The notes: generated from the sequence alone by a model not told the origin. A DNA stretch of 64,000 nucleotides from Achromobacter xylosoxidans (GCF_001457475.1 NZ_LN831029.1:3348001-3412000); one strand, 5' to 3'; numbered from the stretch's first letter, positions 15,992 to 27,700 are shown. Numbers and translations are program-made.

Positions 15992-17242
15992 ATGTCCACC
16001 CTGCTCACCCTGGAAGAACCCGCCGCCGACGGCGCCGCGCGGCCGAACTGGCGCGCCTTCACCGAAATGGGCTTTCGCCCCCTCTACCTGGCCGGCTGTT
16101 TCTGGGCGCTGGCCTCGGTGCTGCTGTGGGTGTTCGCGCCAGCCCGGCTGACGGGCGTGCTGAGCGCCATGCCCTGGCACGCGCACGAGATGCTGTGGGG
16201 CTTCGTGGCCACCATCGCGGTCGGTTTCCTGATGACCGCCGGCGCCAACTGGACCGGCCGCAATCCGTTGCGCGGCGCTCCCCTGGCGGCGCTGTGTGTG
16301 GTCTGGCTGGTGGCGCGCGGCGCCTACCTGGCGCCCGGCATGACGGCGTTCGCCATCGCCGCGGCCGCCGACCTGCTGTTCTTCGTTTGGGCCGCCGCCG
16401 CGCTGGCCCGCGCCGTCTGGATCACGCGCAACCGCCGCAACTACGGCGTGCCGCTGCTGCTGCTGGCGCTGGCCGCGGCCCATGCGTTGTACCTGCGCGC
16501 CGCCCTGGCCGGCGACTACCTGGCGCTGATGCGCTACTTCAACACCGGCCTGCTGGCCATGGCAGTGCTGACGCTGCTGATCGCGCGCCGCGTGCTGCCG
16601 TTCTTCGCCAAGCGCGCCGTCGCCGGCCTGGAGATTCCGCCCCACACCCGCAGCGGCCATTGGCAGCTGGGCGCCGGCGTGCTGGCCATCGCCTGCCTGC
16701 TGGCCGGCGCGCCTCGCGCCGCGGCGCTGCTGCTCGCGGTGACCGGCGTCCTGGCGCTGGTGCAGTGGCTGGCCTGGAAGCCGTGGGCCGCGCGCCGCGT
16801 GCCTCTGCTGTGGATCCTGTATGCGGGTTATCTGGGCCTGGGCCTCGGCCTGCTGGTGGGCGCGGCGCAACTGACCGGCTACGTGGCGCGGCCCGCCTGG
16901 CCGGCGCACGTCATCGGCATAGCCGGGTTCTCGGTGCTGATCATCGGCATGGCCACGCGCACCGCCATGGGCCACCTGGGCCGGCCGCTGCGCGCCGACC
17001 GCAGCATGGTGTTGAGCTATGCGCTGGTGATCCTGGCGGCGCTGCTGCGGCTGGCTGCCCTGCTGCCCACCAGCGCCACGCTGGGCCTGCTGCATGCCTC
17101 GGCCGGCGCCTGGGCGCTGGGATTCGGCCTGTACCTGTGGCGCTTCTTCCCGTGGATGATCCGGCCGCGCGCGGACGCCGTGGCCAAGCCCGCCGCGCCG
17201 ATGATGAAGATCGTGCCCGCCGGACCGCGCCGGGCGCCCTGA
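15992..17242 (+). CDS. nnrS: NnrS family haem-copper membrane protein (nitric oxide stress)
   Basis: A 416-residue integral membrane protein with about 12 hydrophobic segments. The NnrS signatures are present: FRPLYLAG near the N-terminus, MPWHAHEMLWGF, AVGFLMTA and GANWTGR, RVLPFFAKR, and GMATRTAMGHLGRPL near the C-terminus. NnrS proteins bind haem and copper and relieve nitrosative stress, protecting Fe-S proteins and metabolism from NO. The ATG at 15992 has AAAGG 6 bp upstream; a longer frame starting at 15935 begins inside the NsrR operator and is rejected. It diverges from narK1. Confidence 0.93.
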   Translation: MSTLLTLEEPAADGAARPNWRAFTEMGFRPLYLAGCFWALASVLLWVFAPARLTGVLSAMPWHAHEMLWGFVATIAVGFLMTAGANWTGRNPLRGAPLAALCVVWLVARGAYLAPGMTAFAIAAAADLLFFVWAAAALARAVWITRNRRNYGVPLLLLALAAAHALYLRAALAGDYLALMRYFNTGLLAMAVLTLLIARRVLPFFAKRAVAGLEIPPHTRSGHWQLGAGVLAIACLLAGAPRAAALLLAVTGVLALVQWLAWKPWAARRVPLLWILYAGYLGLGLGLLVGAAQLTGYVARPAWPAHVIGIAGFSVLIIGMATRTAMGHLGRPLRADRSMVLSYALVILAALLRLAALLPTSATLGLLHASAGAWALGFGLYLWRFFPWMIRPRADAVAKPAAPMMKIVPAGPRRAP

Positions 17243-17261
17243 AATACGGGCGGCCCCGGCC

Positions 17262-18116
17262 TCAGCCGCGCGCCTCGCGCCGGCGGGTCGCTTCCAGCTG
17301 CTTCTTCATGGCCTTGAGCCAGGCCTTGAGCTGCTGCATGTCGACGAACTGCGACAGCTCGAACTCCAGTTCGCCGATGTAGTCCTGGACGTCGGCGATT
17401 TCGGCATCCAGGTCTTCCATCAGGTCGGCCGGGTCGATCGGCTGTTCCGGGTCGAAGCGGTATTCGGCCTTGAAATCGCGCTCGAACGCGGCCAGCTCGC
17501 GGTTCAAGGCGGCCAGTCGTTCCTGCAGCACCGGGATGGCCAGCGCCAGCTTGTCTTCGGCGACGCCGTCCAACCCGTCCGGCCCCAGGGCCAGCAAGGC
17601 CTCGGCCTGCGCCAGCGCGTCAGGCGCGAACGTCACGGCGGTGGCCGGTTCGTCTGCCGGCGCCTGCGCCGAGGCAGCCCTGTCGGCCGCCTCGGCCTCG
17701 CGTTCCTCGGCCACTTCGGCGTCGATGTCGGAATCGCTGTGCTTGCGGTAGACCGCCTTCAGGCGCTCCATGTCGCATTCGGCCGGCGTGCCGTCCAGCA
17801 GGATCGAGAACAGCGTCTCCTGCCCCAATTGCGCGGCAATCTCGGACACCAGCTGGCGTTCCGCCTTGGTCAGCTCCTTCTGCTTGGCGGCATGGTCGAA
17901 GCAGAACACCAACTTGGCCTTGAGCTCGATCTCGGTGACCTCCAGCGGCGCCAGCACCTCGGCATGCTTGTCCTGGTATTGGCGCGCCACGGTTTGCCAC
18001 AACTGCAACGCGGCGCGGTCGGTGCGCAGCGCGTCGATCAGCGCGGCGCAGGTCTGGCTGGGCGACGATGAGCCCGGCGCCGGCGGTCGGGACGCGGCGG
18101 ACGTGTTCTCTTGCAT
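17262..18116 (-). CDS. Hypothetical acidic coiled-coil protein
   Basis: A 284-residue cytoplasmic protein I do not recognise. It has no signal peptide or membrane segment. Residues about 20-125 form a helical domain (ALQLWQTVARQYQDKHAEVL, VFCFDHAAKQKELTKAERQLVSEIAAQLG). A low-complexity Ala/Glu/Asp linker follows (about 130-170), then long charged helices likely to be coiled coil (VLQERLAALNRELAAFERDF, LEFELSQFVDMQQLKAWLKAMKKQLEA). ATG 18116 was chosen because upstream sequence in this frame is Arg/Gly-rich and reads like non-coding DNA. It converges on nnrS, with 19 bp between stops. Confidence 0.75.
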   Translation of the reverse strand: MQENTSAASRPPAPGSSSPSQTCAALIDALRTDRAALQLWQTVARQYQDKHAEVLAPLEVTEIELKAKLVFCFDHAAKQKELTKAERQLVSEIAAQLGQETLFSILLDGTPAECDMERLKAVYRKHSDSDIDAEVAEEREAEAADRAASAQAPADEPATAVTFAPDALAQAEALLALGPDGLDGVAEDKLALAIPVLQERLAALNRELAAFERDFKAEYRFDPEQPIDPADLMEDLDAEIADVQDYIGELEFELSQFVDMQQLKAWLKAMKKQLEATRRREARG

Positions 18117-18177
18117 GGATGAAACCCTATCGAGCGGCCCGGCGCGAAGCGCGCCGGTACCTGGTCGGAAAACCGCA

Positions 18178-19359
18178 TTATCCCCGTTCACCGCCCCCGC
18201 CGCATGCCAATCCCTGCCCCCAGGCGCTCGCCATCGCCCGCAGCGCCGCCCCGGCATCGACGGCCTTGATCTGCTGGTCGCGCAGGCGGCAGGCCTGCGG
18301 ATCCCGCTCGAACAGGCCGCGCGCGTACACGCGGGCCTGCTCGGTCAGGGCGGCCGTCTTGGGCTGGCGCAGCGCGGTGAAGGCGCTCAGGGCCGCGTCC
18401 AGGTCGCGCGGCGCGCCCGCCAGGCAACGCGCCAGGTGCCAGGCGTCCTCCAGCGCCTGGCAGGCGCCCTGGCCCGAGGTCGGCAGCGGCGCGTGCGCGG
18501 CGTCCCCCACCAGCAGCACATTGGCGCGGTGCCAGGCCGCCGGGGTATCCAGGTCGTGCACGGCGATCAGGCGCACCGCGTCGGCGGGCGTGGCCTGGAT
18601 GAGGCGCGCGATCGGGTCGGCCCAGCCGGCGAACCGGTCCGCGACCTCCGCGCGCGGGTCGGGCCCCTGGACCGCGGCGGCCAGCGACCGGGCCTCGGCC
18701 CCCGCCCAATAGACCAGGTCGGGCCGCACCGCGACGCAGCCGAAACGCTCGCCGACGCCCCAATAGTCCTGGATGGCCATGTCCTCGGCCAGGCCGGGAC
18801 CGGAGGCGATGCCGATCCAGTTCACAAAGCCCTGGTAGACCGGGGTGTTGTCGCCGACGACGAACCGCCGCGCCACCGAATCCATGCGGCCGTCCGCGCC
18901 GACGAGCAGGTCCGCGCGCACCACGGCGCCATTCTCGAACCTGGCGGCGGCGCGGCCGTCGGCGTGGGGTTCGATCGCCACGGCGCGATGGCCGTACTCG
19001 GCCGGGATGCCGGCCCGCGCCGCGTGCGCCAGCAACACGGCCAGCAGGTCGCGGCGCAGGATCGTGTGGGTCGGATATCCCATCAATCGGTCGAGCGCGG
19101 AGATGTCGAGGCTGCCCAGGGCATGGCCCGCGTTGTCGTAGCGGCGCATCGCCCGCGGCCGCCCACCCGCTGCCGCGACGTCCGGCAACAGGCCGAGCGC
19201 GTCCAGCACGAAGCCGGCGTTGGGCCATAACGTCACGCCGGCGCCCATGGTGGCCGGCGCGGCCCCGCGTTCGTAGACCCGCGGCCGATGGCCGGTCCGA
19301 TGCAATGCCAGCGCCACGCTCAGGCCAGCGATGCCGCCGCCCAGTATTCCGATATCCAT
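18178..19359 (-). CDS. FAD-dependent monooxygenase (PHBH/salicylate hydroxylase class)
   Basis: A 393-residue class A flavoprotein monooxygenase. The Rossmann GxGxxG for FAD is at the N-terminus (GILGGGIAGLSVALALHRTG), the DG motif is LLVGADGRMDSVARR, and the GD motif is NVLLVGDAAHAPLPTSGQGACQALEDA. Such enzymes hydroxylate small, often aromatic, substrates using NAD(P)H and O2; the substrate here is unknown. The start at 19359 has GAAGGA 6 bp upstream. It diverges from a LysR regulator, which probably controls it. Confidence 0.88.
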   Translation of the reverse strand: MDIGILGGGIAGLSVALALHRTGHRPRVYERGAAPATMGAGVTLWPNAGFVLDALGLLPDVAAAGGRPRAMRRYDNAGHALGSLDISALDRLMGYPTHTILRRDLLAVLLAHAARAGIPAEYGHRAVAIEPHADGRAAARFENGAVVRADLLVGADGRMDSVARRFVVGDNTPVYQGFVNWIGIASGPGLAEDMAIQDYWGVGERFGCVAVRPDLVYWAGAEARSLAAAVQGPDPRAEVADRFAGWADPIARLIQATPADAVRLIAVHDLDTPAAWHRANVLLVGDAAHAPLPTSGQGACQALEDAWHLARCLAGAPRDLDAALSAFTALRQPKTAALTEQARVYARGLFERDPQACRLRDQQIKAVDAGAALRAMASAWGQGLACGGGGERG

Positions 19360-19485
19360 GCTGATTCCTTCCATCAAACCCCGCGCCGGTCCCACGCCGG
19401 AACCGGGAACCGCATCGTAGATTCCACCGGATCCGATAACTAGTATGGAAAAATGGGTTTGTTTCATATCTGGATCGGGATAATC

Positions 19486-20430
19486 ATGGGCCAAGCCCTG
19501 GATCTGAACAGCGTGCGCGTCTACGCCGCCGTCGTGGATGAACAGAGCTTCGCCGGCGCCGCGCGGCGGCTGGCGATGCCGTCGTCGAACGTCAGCCGCC
19601 ATGTCGCCGGACTGGAACGGCGGCTGGGCGCGCGCTTGCTGGAGCGCAGCACCCGCCATTTGCGCATGACCGAGGCCGGCCAGTTGCTGTACCAGCGGGC
19701 CAAGCCGCTGCTGGACACGCTTGCCGCCACCGAAGAGGAACTGGGCGCGGTCCGGCGGGAACTGCGCGGGCCGCTGACGCTGTGCATGCCAGGTGAAGCG
19801 CCGCGGCTGCTGGCGCCGATCCTGGCGGAATTCTGCGACCGCCATCCGGGCATCGAGCTGGCCTGCGACACCCGCCTCGACGGCATCGACGCGCTGCGCG
19901 AGGACGTCGATCTGTCGATCGTCTTTCATCGGGGCCGCCAGGACGACAGCAGCCTCATCACGCGCGAACTGGCCACGCTGCCCAGCATCGTGGTCGCCGC
20001 GCCGGCGCTGCTGGCCCGCGTCGGCGTGCCGCGCCAGGCGCGCCAGCTCAAGGCCCTGCCCTGCATCACCACCCTGAGCGCATTGAAGGGCATGCCCTGG
20101 CAATTCGAGGATGCCGCCGGCGAGATCGTCAAGGTGCCGGTGCGCAGCCGCTACCGCGTCAACAGCGGCGAACTGGCGCTGATGGGCGCGCGCCAGGGCA
20201 TCGGTTTCGCGATCCTGGCGGCCTGCTCGTGCCAGGAGGACCTGGCCAGCGGGCGACTGCGCGAGGTGCCGCTGGACCTGCGCCCCGCGCCCCTGCAATT
20301 GCTGGGGGTCTACAGCCATCGGCATTCCGTCAGCGCGCGCGCCCGGGCATTGCTCGAACTGATCCAGGCGCGCCTGGCCGAAATGGGCCTGGGAACGCCG
20401 CCCGGAACCGCGTCGGAAGAAGCCGCATAA
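19486..20430 (+). CDS. LysR family transcriptional regulator
   Basis: A 314-residue LysR regulator. The winged helix-turn-helix is at about residues 5-64 (FAGAARRLAMPSSNVSRHVAGLERRLGARLLERSTR). A periplasmic-binding-protein-like effector domain follows, starting near LRGPLTLCMPG. ATG 19486 gives the standard N-terminus (MGQALDLNSVRVYAAVV); an upstream in-frame ATG at 19453 adds 11 residues. The 126-bp gap to the divergent monooxygenase gene is the expected site of LysR binding. Domain features resemble the CrgA-like subgroup. Confidence 0.9.
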   Translation: MGQALDLNSVRVYAAVVDEQSFAGAARRLAMPSSNVSRHVAGLERRLGARLLERSTRHLRMTEAGQLLYQRAKPLLDTLAATEEELGAVRRELRGPLTLCMPGEAPRLLAPILAEFCDRHPGIELACDTRLDGIDALREDVDLSIVFHRGRQDDSSLITRELATLPSIVVAAPALLARVGVPRQARQLKALPCITTLSALKGMPWQFEDAAGEIVKVPVRSRYRVNSGELALMGARQGIGFAILAACSCQEDLASGRLREVPLDLRPAPLQLLGVYSHRHSVSARARALLELIQARLAEMGLGTPPGTASEEAA

Positions 20431-20459
20431 AACCTGACTACAAGCTGATTCCAAAACGC

Positions 20460-20483
20460 TAATAATTATTATTCAGATAGAAT
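20460..20483 (+). promoter_or_regulatory. AT-rich palindrome and -10 before the RND operon
   Basis: TAATAATTATTA (20460-20471) is a perfect 12-bp palindrome in an otherwise GC-rich setting. A TAGAAT hexamer (20478-20483) 38 bp before the first gene is a plausible -10. No strong -35 is seen, so activation or repression at the palindrome is possible. Confidence 0.4.
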
Positions 20484-20520
20484 CCGCACTGTCCCCAACT
20501 TATCCCCTGGCAGTACCGAG

Positions 20521-21693
20521 ATGCCCCTGCCTTTCTCCGCTGGCCCCGCCAACGTGCGCCGGCGTCTGGCGCTCGCCGGCCTTGTGGCCGTCGCCATGCT
20601 GGCCGCCTGGGCCGGGTGGGCCGTATGGCGCTACGCCCTGCCAGGCCCCGCCCCCGCCGCCATTCCCAGCTATGCCCAACAGCCGGTGGCGGTCAGCGTT
20701 GCCGCCGCGCGCAGCGGCCCCTTGCCGCGCGACCTGCATGCGCTGGGCACCATCACGCCGTTGGCCCGCGTGGTGCTGCGCAGCCAGGTCGATGGCCAGC
20801 TGCAACGCCTGCACTACACCGAGGGCCAGGCCGTGCGGCGCGGGCAATTGCTGGCCGAGATCGATCCACGCCCCTACCAGGCGGCGCTGGCGGCGGCCGA
20901 AGGCGAACTGGCGCACGTCGAGGCGCTGCTCGGCAACGCCGAGATCGACCTGCGCCGCTACCGGCAACTGGCGCGCCAGGAAGCGGTGGCGGGCCAGCAG
21001 CTGGACACCGCCGAGGCCCAGGCGCGCAGCTACGCGGCCCAGCGCCAGCGGCTGGCGGCGGCCGTGGCCGACGCCCGGCGGCTGCTGGCGCTGACGCGCA
21101 TCGTCGCTCCGCACGACGGCCGCATCGGCCTGCGCCGCGTGGACGCCGGCAATCACGTGCGCGCCGGCGACGCCGACGGCCTGGCCACGCTGGTGCAGAC
21201 GCGGCCGATCTCGGCGCTGTTCACGCTTGCCGAAACCCGCCTGGACCTGCTGCGCCAGGCGCAGGCCGGCGACGGCGCCTTGCAGGTGCAGGCCTGGGAC
21301 GCCGACGAGCGCCGCCTGCTCGCGCTGGGCACCCTGCAGGCGCTGGACAACCAGATCCACGCCGCCAGCGGCACGGTCAAGCTGCGCGCCCTGTTCGAGA
21401 ATGCCGACGAGGCGCTGTTCCCGAACCAGTTCGTCAATATCCGCCTGGCGCTGGCACGCCAGGAAGACGTGCTGTCGATTCCCACGGCGGCGGTGCAGTA
21501 CGGCGCCGACGGCGCCTTCGTCTTCGTCATCGGCGATGACCAGCGCGCCACCCGGCGCGAACTGACGCTGGGCCGCGCCAACGCCGGCCGCGTCGAAGTC
21601 CGCTCGGGCCTGGTCGCGGCCGAGCGCGTGGTGGTCGAGGGCGTGGACCGCCTGCATGACGGCCGCGACGTGCTGATCGTGGAAACCCAATGA
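20521..21693 (+). CDS. mdtA: RND efflux periplasmic adaptor, MdtA type
   Basis: A 390-residue membrane fusion protein. An N-terminal membrane anchor (about residues 14-36) is followed by the biotinyl-lipoyl halves ([32 protein letters not shown] and [18 protein letters not shown]), an alpha-hairpin (about 110-175), and beta-barrel and membrane-proximal domains ([16 protein letters not shown]). It links the inner-membrane pumps to an outer-membrane channel. Its stop overlaps the next start (ATGA). Family assignment to MdtA rests mainly on the two-pump operon that follows. Confidence 0.88.
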   Translation: MPLPFSAGPANVRRRLALAGLVAVAMLAAWAGWAVWRYALPGPAPAAIPSYAQQPVAVSVAAARSGPLPRDLHALGTITPLARVVLRSQVDGQLQRLHYTEGQAVRRGQLLAEIDPRPYQAALAAAEGELAHVEALLGNAEIDLRRYRQLARQEAVAGQQLDTAEAQARSYAAQRQRLAAAVADARRLLALTRIVAPHDGRIGLRRVDAGNHVRAGDADGLATLVQTRPISALFTLAETRLDLLRQAQAGDGALQVQAWDADERRLLALGTLQALDNQIHAASGTVKLRALFENADEALFPNQFVNIRLALARQEDVLSIPTAAVQYGADGAFVFVIGDDQRATRRELTLGRANAGRVEVRSGLVAAERVVVEGVDRLHDGRDVLIVETQ

Positions 21694-24600
21694 GCCTGTC
21701 ACGTCCCTTCATCCTGCGGCCGGTCGCCACCTCGTTCCTGATGCTGGCGCTGCTGCTGTCGGGCATCCTCGCCTGGCGCATGCTGCCGGTGGCGGCGCTG
21801 CCGCAGGTCGACTACCCCATCATCCAGGTCACCACGCCCTATCCGGGCGCCAGCCCCGACGTCACCGCGCGCGCCGTGACCGCGCCGCTGGAGCGCCGCT
21901 TCGGCCAGATCCCGGGGCTCAAGCAGATGTCGTCCTCCAGCGGCAGCGGCATCTCGGTGATCACGCTGCAGTTCTCGCTCGACGTCTCGCTGGGGGTGGC
22001 CGAGCAGGAGGTGCAGGCCGCCATCAGCGCCAGCGGCTCGCTGCTGCCGTCCGACCTGCCGACGCCGCCGGTGTACCGCAAGGTCAACCCGGCCGACGTG
22101 CCGATCCTGACGCTGGCCGTCACCTCGGATTCGTTGCCGCTGCCGCAGGTCTACGACCTGGTCGACACCCGCATGACACAGCGCCTGGCGCAGCTGTCGG
22201 GCGTGGGCATGGTAAGCCTGGCCGGCGGCCAGCGCCCCGCGGTGCGGGTGCAGGCCAACCCCATGGCGCTGGCCGCGCGCGGACTGCAACTGTCCGACCT
22301 GCAGGAGGCCATCGCCAAGGCCAACTCCAACCAGCCCAAGGGCAGCTTCGACGGCCCGGTGCGTTCGGTCATCATGGACGCCAACGACCAGTTGCAGAGC
22401 GCGCAGGAGTACCGCGACCTGATCGTGGCCTGGCACAATGGCGCGCCGGTGCGGCTGGGCGAGGTCGCCACGGTGGAGGACGGCGCCGAGGACCGCTACC
22501 TGGCCGCCTGGGTCGACCGCCAGCCGGCGGTGCTGGTGAACATCCAGCGCCAGCCGGGCGCCAACGTCATCGCCGTGGCCGACCAGGTCAAGGCGCTGCT
22601 GCCGCAGCTGACCGCCAGCCTGCCGGCGGCGGTGCAGGTGCGCGTGCTGACCGACCGCACCGAAAGCATCCGCGCTTCGGTGCGCGGCGTGCAGTGGGAA
22701 CTGGCCTTCGCGGTCGGGCTGGTGGTGCTGGTGACCTTCCTGTTCCTGCGCAACCTGCCGGCCACGCTGATTCCCAGCCTGGCGGTGCCGCTGTCCTTGA
22801 TCGGCACCTTCGGCGTGATGCACCTGGCGGGCTTTTCGACCAACAACCTGACGCTGATGGCGCTGACCATCGGCGCCGGCTTCGTGGTCGACGACGCCAT
22901 CGTCATGCTGGAGAACATCGCCCGCTACCGCGAACAGGGCCACAGCCCGATGGCGGCCGCGCTCAAGGGCGCCGGACAGATCGGCTTCACCCTGGTGTCG
23001 CTGACGCTGTCGCTGATCGCCGTGCTGATCCCGCTGCTGTTCATGGAAGACGTGGTCGGCCGGCTGTTCCGCGAATTCGCCATCACGCTGGCGGTGGCCA
23101 TCCTGATCTCGCTGGCGGTGTCGCTGACGCTCACCCCCATGATGTGCGCGCGCCTGCTGCCGCCGCACGCCGAGCGCCCGCCCGGCCTGCTGGACCGCCT
23201 GCAGGCGCGCTACGCCGGCTGGCTCGACGTGACCCTGCGCCACCAGCGCCTGACACTGCTGGCGATGCTGGCCACCGTGGCGCTGACCGCGCTGCTGTAC
23301 CTGGCGGTGCCCAAGGGCTTCTTCCCGGCGCAGGACGGCGGCGTGCTGCAAGGCGTGACCCAGTCGGCGCAGAGCACCTCGTTCGAGGCCATGTCGCAAC
23401 GCCAGCAGGCGCTGGCGCAAAGCCTGCTGCAAGACCCCGACGTCGCCAGCCTGTCGTCCTTCATCGGCATCGACGGCATGAACGCCACGTTGAATACCGG
23501 CCGCCTGCTGGTCAACCTCAAGCCCTGGAGCGAACGCGGCGCGCCGCTGGCCGACATCATGGCGCGGCTCGATGCCCGCGCCCGCCAAGTGCGGGGCATC
23601 TCGCTGTACCTGCAACCGGTGCAGGAATTGAACATCGAAGACCGCGTCAGCCGCGGCCAGTACCAGTTCACCCTGACCTCGCCCGACGCCGCCCTGCTGG
23701 CGCGCTGGAGCCGCGCGCTGGCCCAGCGCCTGGACGCCGCGCCGCAACTGGCCGATATTTCGTCGGACCTGCAGGGCGGCGGCCGCCAGGCCTACCTGGA
23801 GGTCTCGCGCGACGCCGCCGCGCGGCTCGGCCTGACCATGGACGACGTGGCCCAGGCGCTCTACAACGCCTTCGGCCAGCGCCAGGTGGCCACCCTGTTC
23901 ACGCAGTCGAACCAGTACCGCGTGGTGCTGGAAGTGGACCCGCGCCTGGCCGCCAGCCCCGAGGCGCTGGAGCGCATCCACTTGAAAACCGCGGACGGCC
24001 AGCCGATTCCGCTGGCGGCGCTGGCCACGGTCAGCGAGCGCGCCGTGCCGCTGGCGGTGAACCACCTGTCCCAGTTCCCGGCCGTCAATTTCTCGTTCAA
24101 CCTGCCGCCGGGCGGCTCGCTGGGCGCGTCCATCGCCGCCATCGAGGCGGCGCGCCAGGACATCGCCATGCCCGCGAGCGTCGAACTGCGCCTGCAGGGC
24201 GCGGCGGCGGCCTTCGAGGCGTCGTTGTCCAATACCCTGTGGTTGATGCTGGCGGCAGTGGTCACCATGTACCTGGTGCTGGGCATGCTTTATGAAAGCG
24301 CGATCCATCCCGTCACCATCCTGTCGACCCTGCCGTCGGCCACGGTGGGCGCGCTGCTGGCGCTGCTGCTCACCGGCCGGCCGCTGGACCTGATCGCCGT
24401 GATCGGCATCATCCTGCTGATCGGCCTGGTCAAGAAGAACGGCATCATGATGGTCGACTTCGCGCTGGAAGCCGAACGCAGCCGCGGCCTGGCGCCGCGC
24501 GAGGCGATCCGCGAAGCCGCGCTGCTGCGGCTGCGGCCGATCCTGATGACCACGCTGGCGGCGCTGTTCGGCGCCCTGCCGCTGATGCTGGCCACCGGCT

Positions 24601-24767
24601 CCGGCGCCGAGCTGCGCCAGCCGCTGGGCTGGGTGATGGTGGGCGGCCTGCTGGTCAGCCAGGTGCTGACGCTGTTCACCACCCCCGCCGTCTACCTGTT
24701 CTTCCACCGGCTGGGCGCGGGCCGCCGCAAGGCCCTGCCCGCCCCCGCTGACCGGCCGGCGCCATGA
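21690..24767 (+). CDS. mdtB: RND efflux pump, MdtB type
   Basis: A 1025-residue proton-driven RND pump with 12 membrane helices and two large periplasmic loops. The paired proton-relay Asp residues are in TM4 ([16 protein letters not shown]), and the Lys of TM10 is in [16 protein letters not shown]. The N-terminal [27 protein letters not shown] is typical of MdtB. It works as a heteromer with MdtC. The stop overlaps the mdtC start by 4 bp. In E. coli this system exports bile salts, novobiocin and other compounds; specificity here is unknown. Confidence 0.9.
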   Translation: MSLSRPFILRPVATSFLMLALLLSGILAWRMLPVAALPQVDYPIIQVTTPYPGASPDVTARAVTAPLERRFGQIPGLKQMSSSSGSGISVITLQFSLDVSLGVAEQEVQAAISASGSLLPSDLPTPPVYRKVNPADVPILTLAVTSDSLPLPQVYDLVDTRMTQRLAQLSGVGMVSLAGGQRPAVRVQANPMALAARGLQLSDLQEAIAKANSNQPKGSFDGPVRSVIMDANDQLQSAQEYRDLIVAWHNGAPVRLGEVATVEDGAEDRYLAAWVDRQPAVLVNIQRQPGANVIAVADQVKALLPQLTASLPAAVQVRVLTDRTESIRASVRGVQWELAFAVGLVVLVTFLFLRNLPATLIPSLAVPLSLIGTFGVMHLAGFSTNNLTLMALTIGAGFVVDDAIVMLENIARYREQGHSPMAAALKGAGQIGFTLVSLTLSLIAVLIPLLFMEDVVGRLFREFAITLAVAILISLAVSLTLTPMMCARLLPPHAERPPGLLDRLQARYAGWLDVTLRHQRLTLLAMLATVALTALLYLAVPKGFFPAQDGGVLQGVTQSAQSTSFEAMSQRQQALAQSLLQDPDVASLSSFIGIDGMNATLNTGRLLVNLKPWSERGAPLADIMARLDARARQVRGISLYLQPVQELNIEDRVSRGQYQFTLTSPDAALLARWSRALAQRLDAAPQLADISSDLQGGGRQAYLEVSRDAAARLGLTMDDVAQALYNAFGQRQVATLFTQSNQYRVVLEVDPRLAASPEALERIHLKTADGQPIPLAALATVSERAVPLAVNHLSQFPAVNFSFNLPPGGSLGASIAAIEAARQDIAMPASVELRLQGAAAAFEASLSNTLWLMLAAVVTMYLVLGMLYESAIHPVTILSTLPSATVGALLALLLTGRPLDLIAVIGIILLIGLVKKNGIMMVDFALEAERSRGLAPREAIREAALLRLRPILMTTLAALFGALPLMLATGSGAELRQPLGWVMVGGLLVSQVLTLFTTPAVYLFFHRLGAGRRKALPAPADRPAP

Positions 24768-27700
24768 TCCGCGCGCTGCTGCACCGGCCCATCGCCTGCA
24801 TCTTCCTGGCGCTGGCCCTGACGCTGCTGGGCGCGGTGGCCTGGCGCCTGCTGCCGGTGGCGCCCCTGCCGCAGGTGGACTTCCCCACCATCGAGGTGCG
24901 CGCCGAACTGCCCGGCGCCAGCCCCGAGAGCATGGCCAGCACGGTGGCCGCGCCCCTGGAGCGCGCGCTGGGCGGCATCGCCGGCGTCAGCGCCATGAGC
25001 TCGTCCAGCAACCAGGGCGCCACCCGCGTGCTGCTGCAGTTCGCGCTGGACCGAGACATCAACGCGGCCGCGCGCGACGTGCAGGCCGCCATCAACGCCG
25101 CCCGCGCCGAGCTGCCGTCCGGCATGCCCGGCAACCCCACCTACCGCAAGGTCAACCCGTCGCAGGCGCCCATCATGGCGCTGGCGCTCAGCTCGCCGAC
25201 GCGGCCGGCCGGCCGGCTCTACGACCTGGGCGCCACGGTGCTGGCGCAGAAACTGTCGCAGATCGTCGGCGTCGGCGAAGTGACGCTGGGTGGCAGCTCG
25301 CTGCCGGCGGTGCGGGTGCAGGTCAACCCGAACGCGCTGGCGCACTATGGCGTGGCGCTGGACGACCTGCGCCAGTCCATCGCCGACGCCGCCCCGATGG
25401 GTCCGCAGGGCCAGCTGGACTCGGCCGGCCAGCGCTGGGAGGTCGGCACGCCCGGCCAGCCGCGCACGGCCGACGACTACAACGGCCTGATCGTGCGCCA
25501 CCAGGATGGCGCCACCATCCGGCTGGCGCAGATCGCGCGTGTCAGCGACTCGGTCGAGAACCGCTACAGCAGCGGCTTTCACAACCACGACCCGGCGGTG
25601 GTGCTGACCATCAGCCGCCAGCCGGGCGCCAACATCATCGAGACCATCGCCGCCATCAACCAGGCCCTGCCCGGCCTGCGCGCGCTGATGCCGGCCGACG
25701 TCGACCTGACCGTGGTGCTGGACCGCTCGCCCGGCATCCACGCCACGCTGCGCGAGGCCCACGTCACGCTGGGGCTGGCGGTCGGGCTGGTGATCCTGGT
25801 GGTGTGGCTGTTCCTGGGCAGCGCCCGCGCCGCCGCCATTCCCAGCGTGGCGATTCCGGTCTGCCTGGTGGCCACCTTCGCCGTCATGTACCTATGGGGC
25901 TTCTCGCTCAACAACCTGTCGCTGATGGCGCTGATCGTGGCCGCGGGCCTGGTGGTGGACGACGCCATCGTGGTGCTGGAGAACATCTCGCGCCACCTGG
26001 AGCGCGGGCTGGGGCCGCGCCAGGCGGCCCTGCGCGGCGTGCGCGAGGTCGGCTTCACGCTGGTGGCGATGACGCTGGCGCTGTCGGTGGTGTTCGTGTC
26101 GATCCTGTTCATGGGCGGGCTGGTGGAACGGCTGTTCCGCGAGTTCTCGATCACGCTGGTGGCGGCCATCCTGATTTCGCTGGTGGTGTCGGTCGCCATC
26201 ATTCCCAGCCTTTGCGCGCGCTGGCTGCGGCCGCCAGCCGAGGCGCAAACGCGGCCCTCGCGGCTGCGCGCCGTGTTCGCCCGCGTCCACCAATGGTATG
26301 GCGCGTCGCTGGCGCGGGTGCTGGGTCACGCGCGCCTGACCCTGCTGCTGCTGGCCGCCGTGGTGGCGCTGAACGCCTATCTGTATGCGCAAGCGCCCAA
26401 GGGGTTTCTGCCGCAGCAGGACACCGGCCAGCTGATGGGGTTCGTGCGCGGCGACGACGGCTTCTCGTTCCAGGTGATGCAGCCCAAGATCGACGTCTAC
26501 CGCCAGCTGGTGCTCAAGCACCCCGCGGTGCAGGACGTGATCGGCTACAACGGCGGCAGCCTGGGCATCAGCAATTCTCTGTTCCTGATCCGCCTGAAAC
26601 CCGCTTCCGAGCGGCGCGAATCCTCGGTCCAGGTGATCGACTGGCTGCGCGCCAACGCCCCGCCGGTGCCGGGCGGCATGTTCTTCCTGAACGTCGACCA
26701 GGACCTGCGCATGCCGGGCGGCTTCGGCAATTCCGGCGACCACGAGCTCGCCATCATGGCCAGCGACGTGCCGGCGCTGCGGCAATGGTCACGCAGGATC
26801 TCGCGCGCGATGCAGGACATTCCCGAGCTGCGCGACGTCGATGCGGTGGGCGATGCCGCCACCCAGCAGGTGGTCATCAACATCGACCGCGCCGCCGCCC
26901 GGCGCCTGGGCGTGGACATGCGCACCATCGCCAGCGTGCTCGGCAATTCCTTCAGCCAGCGCCAGGTGGCGACGCTGTACGACCCCATGAACCAGTACCG
27001 CGTGGTGCTGGAGCTGGACCCGCGCTACACCGAGGACCCCGAGGTGCTGGAACGGGTGCAGGTGGTGGCGGCCGACGGCAACCGCGTGCCGCTGTCGGCC
27101 TTCGCCACCTACGAGCACGGCCTGGTCAACGACCGCGTCTTCCACGACGGGCTGTTCGCCGCCGTCGGCGTCGGCTTCTCGCTGGCCGAGGGCGTCTCGC
27201 TGCAGCAGGGCCTGGCCGCCATCGACGCCGCCATGGCGCGGCTGATGGTGCCCGCCCACATCCAGACGCGGCTGGGCGGCGACGCCCGCAGCTTCCAGCA
27301 AAGCCTGCAGGACCAGCCCTGGCTGATCCTGGGCGTGCTGGTGGCGATCTACCTGGTGCTGGGCATCCTGTACGAAAGCCCGCTGCATCCGTTGACCATC
27401 CTGTCGACCCTGCCCTCGGCCGGCGTCGGCGCGCTGCTGGCGCTGCGGCTGGCCGATATCGAGTTCAGCCTGATCGCCCTGCTCGGCCTGTTCCTGCTGG
27501 TGGGGGTGGTGATGAAGAACGCCATCCTGATGATCGACTTCGCCCTCGGCCTGGAGCGGCGCGAGGGCCTGACGCCGGAACAGGCCATCCACCGCGCCGC
27601 CATGCTGCGCCTGCGGCCCATCGTCATGACCAACCTGGCCGGCCTGCTGGGCGCGCTGCCGCTGGTGCTGGGCATGGGCGAAGGTTCCGAACTGCGCCGG

